64,000 nucleotides of DNA. It comes from UBA5614 sp963667535 (GTDB lineage: Bacteria; Cloacimonadota; Cloacimonadia; Cloacimonadales; Cloacimonadaceae). Below, in pieces: positions 43,840 through 53,233 of the stretch. Below the pieces are notes generated by a model. That model saw only the letters and a program-made list of their open reading frames with translations. It was not told the DNA's origin and made no database searches. The first letter of the stretch is position 1. Each line of letters starts with the position of its first letter. Where the stretch lies: NCBI GenBank assembly GCA_963667535.2, contig CAXXDU010000002.1, positions 1,426,001 to 1,490,000 on the forward strand. Direction: 5' to 3'. A program made the translations under genes and the position numbers.

Positions 43840-45198
43840 ATGAAAAAGCACTATATGTTTTGTTTACTACTTGCCTTGCCCATATTTGTATCGGGAATAC
43901 AGCATAATCAACAGGATAATTTACGACTATCATCACAAAGCACTGAATCCAGGCATCAGCAATATTGCCGGTCATTCAGGTCTGAATCCAGAGACAGAAG
44001 CTGGCGATTACAGAAAATAGTATATTATGATCAATCGCTTTTATCAAGCTGGTCAGAAAAAGTAACGGAGTATTCATATAATGCCTTTCAACCTGCTAAG
44101 ATTGATGAAATCTGGATAAGGTATCATAACATTGATCTTGATGTGTGGACCAATGATAGTTGCTATCAGTTTAATTATAACACAGATTTGCAGCAAATCA
44201 TAGAACGCCAAACATATTCCTGCTACAACGGGAATCACATAATTGCAAGAAATACTGCAGATTACGATACGCAGAACAGATTAACGGACTTAAATGGATA
44301 TACTACTGCCATAGACCCCAATCTGCAACTGGCGAATAGTAGAGTTCATTACATATATGGAGCAAACACATTAAATTCCGTTGTAACCTGGATGAACTAC
44401 GGGGCAGGCACAAACAACTTTTACAAATCTGTCATGACTACTGATACAGGTGGAAGGATTACTGAGCAGTATTTATTTGCTTCAGAAGATTCAATCAGCT
44501 GGAGTAATTCCGGAAGATATTTTTACACTTATCATCCCAATGACACAACCACAGGCGAACTGATGATTGCTTATCTGAAAGACAGTTTTGGTGAAAACCT
44601 GTATGAATATGAATACAATGAGTATTTGCTAAAAGGAATGGTTACAGAGCTTCTGGAGCAGGATTATTACAATGACCAGTGGAATGATGCGGCAAGATAT
44701 ATAAAGACCTATGATAATAATAACCGTTTGATTATCTGCATCCGCCAGACTCACAATTCCGGTTTCTGGGAAAATGACTGGAAAGATATTGCGGGTTATG
44801 ACAATAACGGGAATTTATTCGCAATTGAAACCTCATTATGGAATGCTGATATTAGTGACTGGGGTGGAGCAATTGACAGGTCAACCTATACATGGGAGCA
44901 AACGACTGCTACAGATGATAATAGTGTAACTCCGGTATCGCTTAGCATGGTTGTTTATCCCAATCCTTTCCGTAGTAAATTGAATGTTTCTTTTCAAAGC
45001 AAAAGCAATGCTCCAATTGAAATATGTATTTACAACGTTAAAGGACAAGTGATTAAGACATTTGTGATGAATAAAAGCACTACTCTAAACTGGGATGGTA
45101 ATGATAATACCGGTAATCAGGTAAGCAATGGTATATACTATATCAAAGCAAAACAAAATGGGCAGGTGGTAAGTAATAAGCTAATCAAGATGAACTGA
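43840..45198 (+). CDS. Secreted protein with type IX C-terminal sorting domain
   Basis: 452 residues from the ATG at 43840, with a GTGGGG site; a GTG at 43828 would put that site inside the gene. Signal peptide (YMFCLLLALPIFVSG). The body has repeated YD/RHS-like stretches such as YDTQNRLTDLNGY, YDNNNRLIIC and AGYDNNGNLFAI, suggesting a beta-repeat surface protein. The last ~75 residues are a type IX tail: VVYPNPFRSKLNVSF, IEICIYNVKGQVIKTF and SNGIYYIKAKQNG. It should be exported and anchored by PorU. It converges with the Nramp gene. Confidence 0.83.
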   Translation: MKKHYMFCLLLALPIFVSGIQHNQQDNLRLSSQSTESRHQQYCRSFRSESRDRSWRLQKIVYYDQSLLSSWSEKVTEYSYNAFQPAKIDEIWIRYHNIDLDVWTNDSCYQFNYNTDLQQIIERQTYSCYNGNHIIARNTADYDTQNRLTDLNGYTTAIDPNLQLANSRVHYIYGANTLNSVVTWMNYGAGTNNFYKSVMTTDTGGRITEQYLFASEDSISWSNSGRYFYTYHPNDTTTGELMIAYLKDSFGENLYEYEYNEYLLKGMVTELLEQDYYNDQWNDAARYIKTYDNNNRLIICIRQTHNSGFWENDWKDIAGYDNNGNLFAIETSLWNADISDWGGAIDRSTYTWEQTTATDDNSVTPVSLSMVVYPNPFRSKLNVSFQSKSNAPIEICIYNVKGQVIKTFVMNKSTTLNWDGNDNTGNQVSNGIYYIKAKQNGQVVSNKLIKMN

Positions 45199-45202
45199 AA
45201 TA

Positions 45203-46468
45203 TCAGCCTTTCAGCATCTGGATAAAGAGCATTACATTCAGGATAACGACAATAATTCCAGTTATCCATAGCATTATCTTATCAGGGATTTTATTTGCAT
45301 GAGAGCCCATCACTTTTTTGGAAGAAGTGAGATATATCTGCAGGAAGATAGTAATTGGAAGCTGGATGCTGAGCAGCATTTGGGAAAAGACCAATCCTTT
45401 GAAGGGATTAGTAATAAACTGAATAATCAGAGTAGCGAAAACCATGGTTATGCCAACTCCAACTTTGCTATGCCAGTCTTTGATATCATATGATTCTTTA
45501 AAAATACCGGAGAAAATACTGCCGCCAGCCATTCCGGCTGTGACACTGGACGAGATGCCGGCAAAGAGTAGAGCAACGGCAAAGACAATGGCTGCAGAAC
45601 TTCCCAGTAGTGGTTTCAGCATAATCTGTGCCTGTTGAAGCTCTGTAATAACCACCTTGTTTTGAAAGAAAACGGCAGCTGCAACCAGAATCATAGCGCT
45701 ATTAATTGCCCAACCAACACCCATGGCAAAGGCTGTATCCACAAATTCATATTTAAGCTGATGCTTGATTACTTCATCGTCTTGCAGGTTCCATTGTCTG
45801 CTTTGGATGATTTCGGAGTGCAGAAAGAGGTTGTGAGGCATCACAACAGCACCCAATACACTCATAATAATCAGGATTGAACCATTCGGAATCGAAGGTG
45901 TAACCCAACCGTGTACTGCAAGTCCCCAATTAACGTTAACCATACTGAGTTCAAAGATAAAAGACAATCCAATCAACGAAACAAAGCCTATGATATATTT
46001 TTCCAATAGTTTATAGGAATTAGCATAAAGCAGCCACAGAATAAGTACCAAAATCATAACACTGCCTATTCTCAAAGGTATGTGAAACAGCATTTGCAGT
46101 GCGATAGAGCCACCGAGAATTTCTGCCATTGCTGTGAATATAGCAGCCAGCATAGCACTGATTAGGGCAAGGATAGAAACAGGTTTGGGGAGATAATGTG
46201 TGGCAGCTTCAGAAATACAAAGCCCTGTGGCAATGCCCAGATGTGCGGCGTTGTGTTGCAGGATTACCAGCATGATAGTAGAGATTGTAATTAACCAGAG
46301 CAGATGATAGCCAAATCCTGAACCCGCGGCAATATTGGAAGCCCAATTACCTGGGTCGATAAATCCCATGGTAACGAGAAGTCCCGGACCGATATACTTG
46401 AGGATTTCCAACCCCATGAGGCGGGGTTTGTGGTTTTTTGTGGAAAGCAGGTTATTGAGAAACTTCAT
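45203..46468 (-). CDS. Nramp-family divalent metal transporter (MntH-like)
   Basis: 421 residues and about 11 membrane helices. Helix 1 has the metal-coordinating MGFIDPGNWASNIAAGS motif; helix 6 has GAVVMPHNLFLHSEIIQ with the Met-Pro-His of the second metal-site helix. These place it among Mn(II)/Fe(II) importers driven by protons. It starts 12 bases after the second ExbD-like gene and is in the same orientation; whether the transporter works with the channel operon is unknown. AAGGA/GAGAG site before the ATG. Confidence 0.92.
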   Translation of the reverse strand: MKFLNNLLSTKNHKPRLMGLEILKYIGPGLLVTMGFIDPGNWASNIAAGSGFGYHLLWLITISTIMLVILQHNAAHLGIATGLCISEAATHYLPKPVSILALISAMLAAIFTAMAEILGGSIALQMLFHIPLRIGSVMILVLILWLLYANSYKLLEKYIIGFVSLIGLSFIFELSMVNVNWGLAVHGWVTPSIPNGSILIIMSVLGAVVMPHNLFLHSEIIQSRQWNLQDDEVIKHQLKYEFVDTAFAMGVGWAINSAMILVAAAVFFQNKVVITELQQAQIMLKPLLGSSAAIVFAVALLFAGISSSVTAGMAGGSIFSGIFKESYDIKDWHSKVGVGITMVFATLIIQFITNPFKGLVFSQMLLSIQLPITIFLQIYLTSSKKVMGSHANKIPDKIMLWITGIIVVILNVMLFIQMLKG

Positions 46469-46480
46469 GCTCTCAAATCC

Positions 46481-47155
46481 TTATTGAACCTGGGGTTTGA
46501 TTCCGGATCCTCCGCTTAAGCTGAATATCACAGGTTGGTCCTTTGCAACAGGACCCCAACCGACACTTAAACCATACTTCGTTCTGGCGACTTCTCTGGC
46601 TTTGCGGAATAGTTCAATATTGTCAGGATATACCAGGAAATAGACAAATTGCTTCCTGCCGTCAATAGCGCTTAGGCTTTTACAAAATTGTGAATCCTTT
46701 GAGTTAAGAGCTTCCTTGGTTTCACCTGCATTAGTTTTGGGATAAAATGAGGCAGAAAGTATAAGCTGAGCGCTTCTATCCAAGTCACTACCTGAATAGC
46801 TTGTTTCTCCTTCCGGAATAACAGCAAAGCAATCATCATCGGCTCGTTTACGATTGAATCTTCGAATCCATTGTTCTGCATTTTCGTATGAGAGAGATGG
46901 TAACCCTTTAAAAAAGGACTTAGTAAGCTCAGTATTTAGTGGGAGCAGCCTTTGATTACTGCAGACATAAATGACCGATGAGCTTCCTTGTTCAGAGTGC
47001 TCAATAGGTAATTTCATGGGAACAACTCCACCAGCGCTTTGTAAGACAGTAAATGCTAAGACAAAGATTATTATTCCTACTGAATTCGATAGTAAATCGG
47101 CAAAGGGTATTAAACCGGAATTGTCATTTCCTTCTTTAACAAATCTCCGTCGCAT
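46481..47155 (-). CDS. ExbD/TolR-like protein retaining the channel Asp
   Basis: 224 residues: one transmembrane helix (about 15-37) and a periplasmic domain of about 185 residues. The helix start PFAD (residues 17-20) aligns with PFID of ExbD, whose Asp carries the proton, so Asp20 is the likely ion-binding residue. The periplasmic part has a Cys, several basic patches and a C-terminal Gly-rich end (FSLSGGSGIKPQ); no OmpA peptidoglycan motif is visible. It begins 3 bases after the upstream ExbD-like gene, with an AAGGAG site. Part of the channel operon with the MotA/ExbB-like gene. Confidence 0.72.
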   Translation of the reverse strand: MRRRFVKEGNDNSGLIPFADLLSNSVGIIIFVLAFTVLQSAGGVVPMKLPIEHSEQGSSSVIYVCSNQRLLPLNTELTKSFFKGLPSLSYENAEQWIRRFNRKRADDDCFAVIPEGETSYSGSDLDRSAQLILSASFYPKTNAGETKEALNSKDSQFCKSLSAIDGRKQFVYFLVYPDNIELFRKAREVARTKYGLSVGWGPVAKDQPVIFSLSGGSGIKPQVQ

Positions 47156-47158
47156 ATT

Positions 47159-47659
47159 CTACTCCTTGCCCTTAATAAGCTTGATTCGCTTGCTTTGCTC
47201 TACAGGCTCATATCCAATAGTGATGCCTTTGGTTCGAAACTCTGCAGCAAGAGACTGAAAGTTTTCAAACCCGGAAGGGCGAACTGCAAATAAAACGTAA
47301 TATTTATCCCCTTTAGATTTCATTTCATTCATAAAGTTCAGGAGTTCCACGCTCTCAAATTTTGGATTAGCCTTACTCCACCAGAGATACTTGTTTTTCC
47401 CTAAAAATATGCTCTTATTACCGGTTGTCTTCTGGACAATAATTGCTTCTCCATTCCATTCAACCAACACAGGCATTTTATTATCAGTACCTGGGTCCTG
47501 TACCGGTACCCATCCCTCACCTGCGTCTATGCCAACATTAATGGATGCCATCACCATTGTTACAAAAAGAAGTGTGGCTAAAACAATCAACATCACAGCA
47601 ATAAACGGTAGGATGTCAAAGTGATCATCATCAGCATAGGATTCATGAGATATACGCAA
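47159..47659 (-). CDS. ExbD/TolR-like protein with Ala in place of the channel Asp
   Basis: 166 residues from a TTG start with an AAAGGAAA site. Acidic cytoplasmic N-terminus, one helix (about 16-38) with PFIAVML, which aligns with PFIDVML of ExbD except that the proton-binding Asp is Ala21. The periplasmic domain (about 45-166) ends with a TolR-like strand/helix pattern (KYYVLFAVRPSGFENFQSLAAEF, in pieces). It lies between the channel gene and the Asp-containing paralogue. Probably a structural half of a heterodimer, not an ion carrier by itself. Confidence 0.75.
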   Translation of the reverse strand: MRISHESYADDDHFDILPFIAVMLIVLATLLFVTMVMASINVGIDAGEGWVPVQDPGTDNKMPVLVEWNGEAIIVQKTTGNKSIFLGKNKYLWWSKANPKFESVELLNFMNEMKSKGDKYYVLFAVRPSGFENFQSLAAEFRTKGITIGYEPVEQSKRIKLIKGKE

Positions 47660-47675
47660 CGCTGTTTTCCTTTCT

Positions 47676-49415
47676 TTATTGCTTTAAAGATCTTGCGGGC
47701 ACAGCCTGGAAAACCATTGGTTCATGGAATTGTATTAAAACCTCAGAAACGAATTTGAGAGTTTCTCCAAGATTCTGTAAAGCTGAGGTTAATCCCATTT
47801 CTTCAATTTGCTTTATACTGTTTTGCAGGTTTACCTGACAGGAAGTGAGCCGTTCATTTATCGCTGTCGAACCTTGCATGATCTGACTGTTTGACTCATT
47901 TTGTGCCTTGATAGCTTGTATTGTTTCTGCCAGGGATTTTATGACATCAATTATTTCACCATGTGTGAGTTCTGCTATTGATTTGGTAAGAGACTCATGA
48001 CCTCCCAGTAATAATTCATAAGAAGTCTGTAACTGCTGAATGACAAGAATTGTCTCATGAGCAGCTTTAATGTGTTTTTCCATAGCTGCATCAAGCTTCT
48101 CAGCAATGCTAACAGATGATGCAATGCTCTTTTCAGAGTTGTTGCGTATAGCCTCAATTGTATTTTCAAGAGATACACGAATTTGGGATAATTGGGTCAA
48201 GAATTCATCAGTAGTTTTGGACAGATTGTCTCCGATTTTATCAGAAGCTTCGGAAATTTGTAGAATTGCCTGATGATTTTTATCCATGATTTGGTTCTGC
48301 CACTCATCAAAGCGCATTCTGGCAGCTACCAATACTTCATTGGCTGCAATACCAGCAGATTGGACCGTTGACCGGACTATCTCCTTGAGAGTTTCCTGCA
48401 TTTCTGACGATAAGGATGACATCCCTGTACCGGCTTGTTCAGGATACATTCCCTGAATTAGAGGTAAGAAATGATCTACGATTGTTGATTCTGCACGCTT
48501 GTTCATTTTTTCTTCTCTGGTTTGCATAATTGAGGAAAACAGAGTTAGAAACAAAGCGCCTAATAGACCCAAAAGAGTTGTAGTAAATGCATAAGATAGC
48601 CCCGCTGTAACTCTGATCAGGCTCGTTTTGATAACTGCAACATCGTTAACATTGCCACCCAGGAGTTGACCAAAATCACCAACAGCCAATGCTATTCCTA
48701 TAACAGTGCCAATCAGACCTAATACAGGAAGAGACCAGATAAAAGTCTTTACAATTCCATAAGTATGCCGGATATCTTCTGAATCAGACACAGCGATTTG
48801 CTCAACAAGAGACATTGAATCCTGAAGACTTGGTTTAGAACTCCACTGGCGGAGTACAACCCGGAGTCGTTTTAATAACGGGCAGATTTGAGAAGCTTCC
48901 ATTTCATCTAGTTTATCATGCATTTCTAATGGGGTATATAATGTCAGGCTATAAGATAAATCTGCTATAACCTCAGAACTAGAAATCTTCTCAATCTTAA
49001 GAGTACGTGACCTACGGAGAAATGATAGCACAATTCCCCAACAAAACATGCAAACCATTACTACAGGTAGAACTACTTGCTTACTTTCAAAGTTAAAAAG
49101 CATTCCAAGCATGGATTGTTTGGAGGATAATGAAGCTATTGCTATAGATAACGCAATGCCCAGTATTGTTCCCATGATTGGAGAAATTGATTGAGCTCTG
49201 TCATCGTTAATTCTTATTCGGGGTATTGCAGCTGAGCTATCCAGTTTTAGCTTTAGTTGAGCCTTGTCTTTTTTTGCTTTTAGAGAATCGAGTTGAGGTG
49301 TGTCCTGATTATTCTCATCAGTTTGTTCAGGGTTTAATTCAGCTTTCTTCAGGTCCTCGCTTGATTGCTTGCCAGAACCGTTCTTTTTGAGTATGTCATC
49401 ATTTCTTTTACTCAT
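47676..49415 (-). CDS. MotA/TolQ/ExbB-like channel protein with long cytoplasmic tail
   Basis: 579 residues. Four predicted helices at about 76-96, 113-133, 224-246 and 271-296. The third contains LPVLGLIGTVIGI, the ExbB/TolQ hallmark (GLxGTVxGI), and the fourth has the Thr-rich SYAFTTTLLGLLGA pore-helix pattern. A Lys/Asp-rich N-terminal ~70 residues precede. After the last helix come ~280 residues of predicted coiled coil (about 300-560) in the cytoplasm, far longer than in ExbB or TolQ and reminiscent of ZorA of the Zorya defence system. The GGAG site supports the start. First gene of the three-gene channel unit. Confidence 0.85.
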   Translation of the reverse strand: MSKRNDDILKKNGSGKQSSEDLKKAELNPEQTDENNQDTPQLDSLKAKKDKAQLKLKLDSSAAIPRIRINDDRAQSISPIMGTILGIALSIAIASLSSKQSMLGMLFNFESKQVVLPVVMVCMFCWGIVLSFLRRSRTLKIEKISSSEVIADLSYSLTLYTPLEMHDKLDEMEASQICPLLKRLRVVLRQWSSKPSLQDSMSLVEQIAVSDSEDIRHTYGIVKTFIWSLPVLGLIGTVIGIALAVGDFGQLLGGNVNDVAVIKTSLIRVTAGLSYAFTTTLLGLLGALFLTLFSSIMQTREEKMNKRAESTIVDHFLPLIQGMYPEQAGTGMSSLSSEMQETLKEIVRSTVQSAGIAANEVLVAARMRFDEWQNQIMDKNHQAILQISEASDKIGDNLSKTTDEFLTQLSQIRVSLENTIEAIRNNSEKSIASSVSIAEKLDAAMEKHIKAAHETILVIQQLQTSYELLLGGHESLTKSIAELTHGEIIDVIKSLAETIQAIKAQNESNSQIMQGSTAINERLTSCQVNLQNSIKQIEEMGLTSALQNLGETLKFVSEVLIQFHEPMVFQAVPARSLKQ

Positions 49416-49538
49416 CCTATCTCCATTTATCTTTTAGTATTTTCTTTGCTTTCCTGCTTCGTTACTATATTATGCCACTCAGATTATCGTCTATTGATAA
49501 GACATTGCCAAACCTGAATTAACATCAATGAATCTGAT

Positions 49539-51062
49539 CTATTTAGTTCTTACACCATTCTGAAACACTGCCGTTCCAACAACGGCACCTTTAAAGTCAT
49601 AAACAAACCAACTACCGTTTTCTTTACCATTCAAATAGGTGCCTTTTTGAGTCAACTGTCCAGCGATATTGTAAAAACTCCATTCTCCGGTTCGTAGATT
49701 ATCAATATAACTGCCAACCGCCTTTTCCCCATTCTTATCGACTTCCGTCCATAAGCCGGTCTTTTTGCCTTCCTGCATTGACCCCATCGTGGTAGCAACC
49801 CCCAAAGAATCAAAATAAGTCCAGGTACCTACTTTCAGACCTTTGCTCCATTCACCGGAGGTAGTCATTCTTTTCTTAACATCGTAGTATTTCCAAAGGC
49901 CCTCTCTTTTATCAGCAATGTAATCACCGCTACTGTATCCGCCATCTTCAAAGTTTTCAGTCCAGATACCTGTCTTGATTCCCTCTGTTTTTGTGCCTTC
50001 TGAGCCAATCTTACCATCGGAAAGATAGTTTGTCCAGATGCCGGATTGAACGCCTTTGGTCCACATACCCTTGCTGGTAATTTTACCCATTTTATCATAA
50101 TATGTAGCCATGCCATCCAATACACCGTTAGCATAGGTCAATTCACGCGTGATAACGCCATCTTTTTCATAATAATACCAGACACCATTCTCTTTACCGT
50201 TCAGATAAGTGCCTTTTTGAGTGAGTTTATTTTCACTATCATAAAAAGACCATTCTCCAACTCTGATTTCATTGAGATAGGTACCTTCACGATAGTTGCC
50301 TTTATCGTCTTTTTCTTTCCAAAGCCCAGCTTTCTTACCATCTTCCATCATACCGGACATAGTCAAAACTCCCAGTGAATCGTAGTATGACCAAGCACCT
50401 GATTTTTTGCCTAATGTCCATTCACCATTGGATATATTTCTGTCTTTAGCATCATAATATTTCCAGCTTCCATTGCGAAGATCATCAAAATAGCTGCCGA
50501 CAGAATACCCACCGTTGTCGTAGTATTCTTTCCATTCACCGTTTTTATTACCATTGTTTTTCGTTCCCTCAGAAGCGATATTCCCATTTGACAGATAATA
50601 GGTCCAGTGTCCTGTCTGCACACCTTGTTTCCAAAGACCTTTTCTGTTTAAAATACCGGCTTTGTCATAATAGTAAGCTAACCCGTTGAGGAAACCATTC
50701 ACATACTCCTGTTCCTGCATCAAAGTGCCATCGGGATAGAAATAAAAAACTTTACCATCTGTATAAACATCCGGATCAACTGAGAGCATATTAGCTTCAA
50801 AGTATAACTTGCGGTTATTATAGAAATACTTAACGGAACTGACAATATTGCCTTTATCGTAGGTCAGATTTCTGATGTAAGCAAAATTCAGAGTATCCGG
50901 AAGAGCTTTGAAATCTTTATCCAAATATTGTATCCATTCTCCATTGGGTTTCCCGGTTCTGGGATCAGTTCTGTTGAGCATAACGCGCTTAGCAAAAGCA
51001 AGAGATGCTGAGATAGTAATAATAATTACCAGTAGTAATGAGACTATCGGTTTAGTACTCAT
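49539..51062 (-). CDS. Exported MORN-variant (YwqK-like) repeat protein, internally duplicated
   Basis: 507 residues with a signal peptide (VSLLLVIIITISASLAFA). The rest is built of ~22-residue MORN-like repeats of the form G-x-W-x-Y-Y-D-x-x-G-x-x-x-x-x-G-x-Y-x-x-G-x-x-x-G. A larger unit of about 180 residues occurs twice: for example GVQTGHWTYYLSNGNIASEG in the first half matches GVQSGIWTNYLSDGKIGSEG in the second. No catalytic residues seen. Such proteins are often annotated as YwqK-family antitoxins, but the repeats only imply a beta-hairpin scaffold. The third and longest of three adjacent paralogues. Confidence 0.85.
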   Translation of the reverse strand: MSTKPIVSLLLVIIITISASLAFAKRVMLNRTDPRTGKPNGEWIQYLDKDFKALPDTLNFAYIRNLTYDKGNIVSSVKYFYNNRKLYFEANMLSVDPDVYTDGKVFYFYPDGTLMQEQEYVNGFLNGLAYYYDKAGILNRKGLWKQGVQTGHWTYYLSNGNIASEGTKNNGNKNGEWKEYYDNGGYSVGSYFDDLRNGSWKYYDAKDRNISNGEWTLGKKSGAWSYYDSLGVLTMSGMMEDGKKAGLWKEKDDKGNYREGTYLNEIRVGEWSFYDSENKLTQKGTYLNGKENGVWYYYEKDGVITRELTYANGVLDGMATYYDKMGKITSKGMWTKGVQSGIWTNYLSDGKIGSEGTKTEGIKTGIWTENFEDGGYSSGDYIADKREGLWKYYDVKKRMTTSGEWSKGLKVGTWTYFDSLGVATTMGSMQEGKKTGLWTEVDKNGEKAVGSYIDNLRTGEWSFYNIAGQLTQKGTYLNGKENGSWFVYDFKGAVVGTAVFQNGVRTK

Positions 51063-51109
51063 GGTATTCTTCCTTTCTTTATTAAACTAAATTCTATATC
51101 TTTTAATAG

Positions 51110-51991
51110 TTATTTGTTAACCTGAACACCTGCTGCATATTTTATGGTATCTGAAAAGTGACCATTAGAATCATAAACATTCCAGATTCCCTCTTGTTTA
51201 TCATCTACAAAATTACCACTCATGGTTTGTATTCCACCTGATGAGTACAATCTCCACTCTCCATACTTTTTGAAATCTTTCATTGGACCAATTCCATAAG
51301 AGCTATCGCTATAATATTGAGTCCAGTTGCCATCCTGCACATCATCTTTATAATTACCATTGAATACTACTTCACCATTAATTGTATAAAATGTCCAGTC
51401 CTGCTGACGTTTACCATCGCTCCACCAACCTTGTGCCTGCTTCTTTCCGTCGTTATAAAAGTATTGCCACATTCCTGTTTTTATGTCTTCTGTTTCCAGT
51501 TTGCCTACACCGCGGGTAGTGTCGTCATAGTATTCTTCCCAATCTCCATCTATCAGTCCATTATAATACTGACCCTTTTGCATCAGAATTCCATCAGCAT
51601 TCATATATTGACATGAACCATTTTTAATGCCGGCTTTGTAATTGAGTTTACATTGTACTTTACCACTTTCCCAATAGAAGGTTACTTCTCCATCAGCCAT
51701 CTCAATCGGGTTAGTGTCCCATACTTCAGTTTCAAAATACAAGTTCCCTGAAGGATAGTACATTTTTAAAGGGTTGGTTATTTCGCCGTTATCATAGGTG
51801 ATGATTCCATAATAATCAGGGGTTTCATCATCCCAATATTCGTAAAAATCTCCATCGAAGAGCAGCACCCATTCACCGGTTCTGTCACCTTCATCATTCT
51901 CAAAGTTATCACATTCGGGGATAACACAATATAAGGAAATGTTAAATAAGAATAGAAAAACTAAGAGAGAACTAATTGCCTTGAATCTCAT
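51110..51991 (-). CDS. Exported MORN-variant repeat protein
   Basis: 293 residues: signal peptide (SLLVFLFLFNISLYC, possibly a lipoprotein-like or ordinary cleavage), then about nine MORN-like repeats, with segments such as NGEVVFNGNYKDDVQDGNW and GIWNVYDSNGHF. The N-terminal part (DRTGEWVLLFDGDFYEYW) parallels the other two paralogues. It overlaps the upstream paralogue by 20 bases and has an AGAGG site, so the two are translationally coupled. Confidence 0.85.
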   Translation of the reverse strand: MRFKAISSLLVFLFLFNISLYCVIPECDNFENDEGDRTGEWVLLFDGDFYEYWDDETPDYYGIITYDNGEITNPLKMYYPSGNLYFETEVWDTNPIEMADGEVTFYWESGKVQCKLNYKAGIKNGSCQYMNADGILMQKGQYYNGLIDGDWEEYYDDTTRGVGKLETEDIKTGMWQYFYNDGKKQAQGWWSDGKRQQDWTFYTINGEVVFNGNYKDDVQDGNWTQYYSDSSYGIGPMKDFKKYGEWRLYSSGGIQTMSGNFVDDKQEGIWNVYDSNGHFSDTIKYAAGVQVNK

Positions 51992-52931
51992 TAATAATCA
52001 CCTCTTGGCCATCCTTAAACATTTTTGTTTCAATCACATTCCCGATGTTATCAAATCTTTTCCACTCACCATCTTGTTTGCCTTTCAGATAAGTGCTTTC
52101 GATTAATTTATTACCCTGAGTATCAAACATAGTCCAGACTCCATCCTGAATGTCATCAATGTAATTACCCTGACTCAATTGTCCGATTAAATCCCATTCT
52201 TTCCAAAATCCGTTTTTCTTTCCCATACGGTAACTGCCATAAAAAAGAGGTTTATCGTTATTATAATTACAAACCCACGTTCCATCAGGTATACCATCTG
52301 TATAGTTACCTTCAGCAACATCACCATTTTCCCTGTATTCTGTCCATACTCCTGTCTGCTTGCCATTATGAAATTTACCTTCTGATTTTAAAGAACCGTC
52401 GGTATAATAAAATGTCCATTTTCCATCTGGTAATTCATCTTTAAAGCTTCCTATACCGTATTGTCCATTTTCTTCCCATTGTTTCCAGACGCCGGATTTT
52501 TTATCATCAATATAATTGCCGTGAAATAAGGGTTTGCCATCAGGATAGAAATAATCAGCTTGTCCATTCAGCCTGCCATTTTGATAGGAAAGAACCTTTA
52601 AAACATTTCCAGCTGGAGTAAAGAATTTGATTTCGCCATCTGTATATACATCAGGGTCGATTGACTTTACGGGGGTCTGAAAGAACAATTTACCTGATTT
52701 GTAATAGTAATTAACAAAACCGATTGGCTTTCCAGTAACGTAAGTGATTACTTTATGATATGCCTCGCTGTCAGCAGATACAATAGTGTTTAAATCCTTG
52801 TCTAAGGGTAATATCCATTTACCTGTCCGTGTTCCGTTTGCGTCAGTCTTGTTTGTGACATTATTCTGAGCGTTCAAAACCAGGGTATATATGACTAGAA
52901 TAATTAAAGCCAGTAAAGTATTACGAGTCAT
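51972..52931 (-). CDS. Exported MORN-variant repeat protein, first of three
   Basis: 319 residues from the ATG at 52931, chosen because it begins a normal signal peptide (TLLALIILVIYTLVLNAQ); a longer frame to 53018 adds a non-signal-like extension. MORN-like repeats fill the rest, e.g. GRLNGQADYFYPDGKPLFHG and GKQTGVWTEYRENGDVAEGN. N-terminal region RTGKWILPLDKDLNTI matches the paralogue at 49.5-51.1 kb (GEWIQYLDKDFKAL). No strong ribosome-binding site. Confidence 0.8.
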   Translation of the reverse strand: MTRNTLLALIILVIYTLVLNAQNNVTNKTDANGTRTGKWILPLDKDLNTIVSADSEAYHKVITYVTGKPIGFVNYYYKSGKLFFQTPVKSIDPDVYTDGEIKFFTPAGNVLKVLSYQNGRLNGQADYFYPDGKPLFHGNYIDDKKSGVWKQWEENGQYGIGSFKDELPDGKWTFYYTDGSLKSEGKFHNGKQTGVWTEYRENGDVAEGNYTDGIPDGTWVCNYNNDKPLFYGSYRMGKKNGFWKEWDLIGQLSQGNYIDDIQDGVWTMFDTQGNKLIESTYLKGKQDGEWKRFDNIGNVIETKMFKDGQEVIINEIQGN

Positions 52932-53164
52932 TTTATATGTCAAACCAACCTCACTTTGCACATAATCACTTGAAAAAGTGTCAATTACTAGAAATGATTT
53001 AGTGATTACATTTTCCAATTATTGTCAAGCATAAATCACCCATATTCAATTATAAGAACAAAAATGACTGCAATCAAGTTCTGAATTAATCACAAATTCG
53101 AATCTAAAGTTTATTCTCCGCGAACTATTCTTCGTATGAAATATAACCCTGGTTATTATGAGTT

Positions 53165-53200
53165 AAGAAAACCCGTTCCTCAAATGAGAAACGGGTATTT
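53165..53200 (-). terminator. Intrinsic terminator after the giant protease gene
   Basis: On the minus strand a stem ACCCGTT/AACGGGT, continued by CTC/GAG, is followed by TTTCTT. It lies about 40 bases past the stop of the giant gene and upstream of the first MORN gene. An A/T-rich flank on the other side means it might also work in the opposite direction. Confidence 0.7.
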
Positions 53201-53233
53201 TAAAAATTTAACATTTTTTGGATAGATTTATAA

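Noticed and set aside
46481..53018. Labelling the channel unit plus MORN proteins a Zorya defence system
   Set aside because: The long-tailed MotA-like protein is similar in outline, but ZorB-type OmpA features and ZorC, ZorD or ZorE partners are not seen.
49539..53018. Calling the MORN proteins antitoxins of a toxin-antitoxin pair
   Set aside because: They carry signal peptides and no toxin gene is adjacent; the label derives only from YwqK naming.
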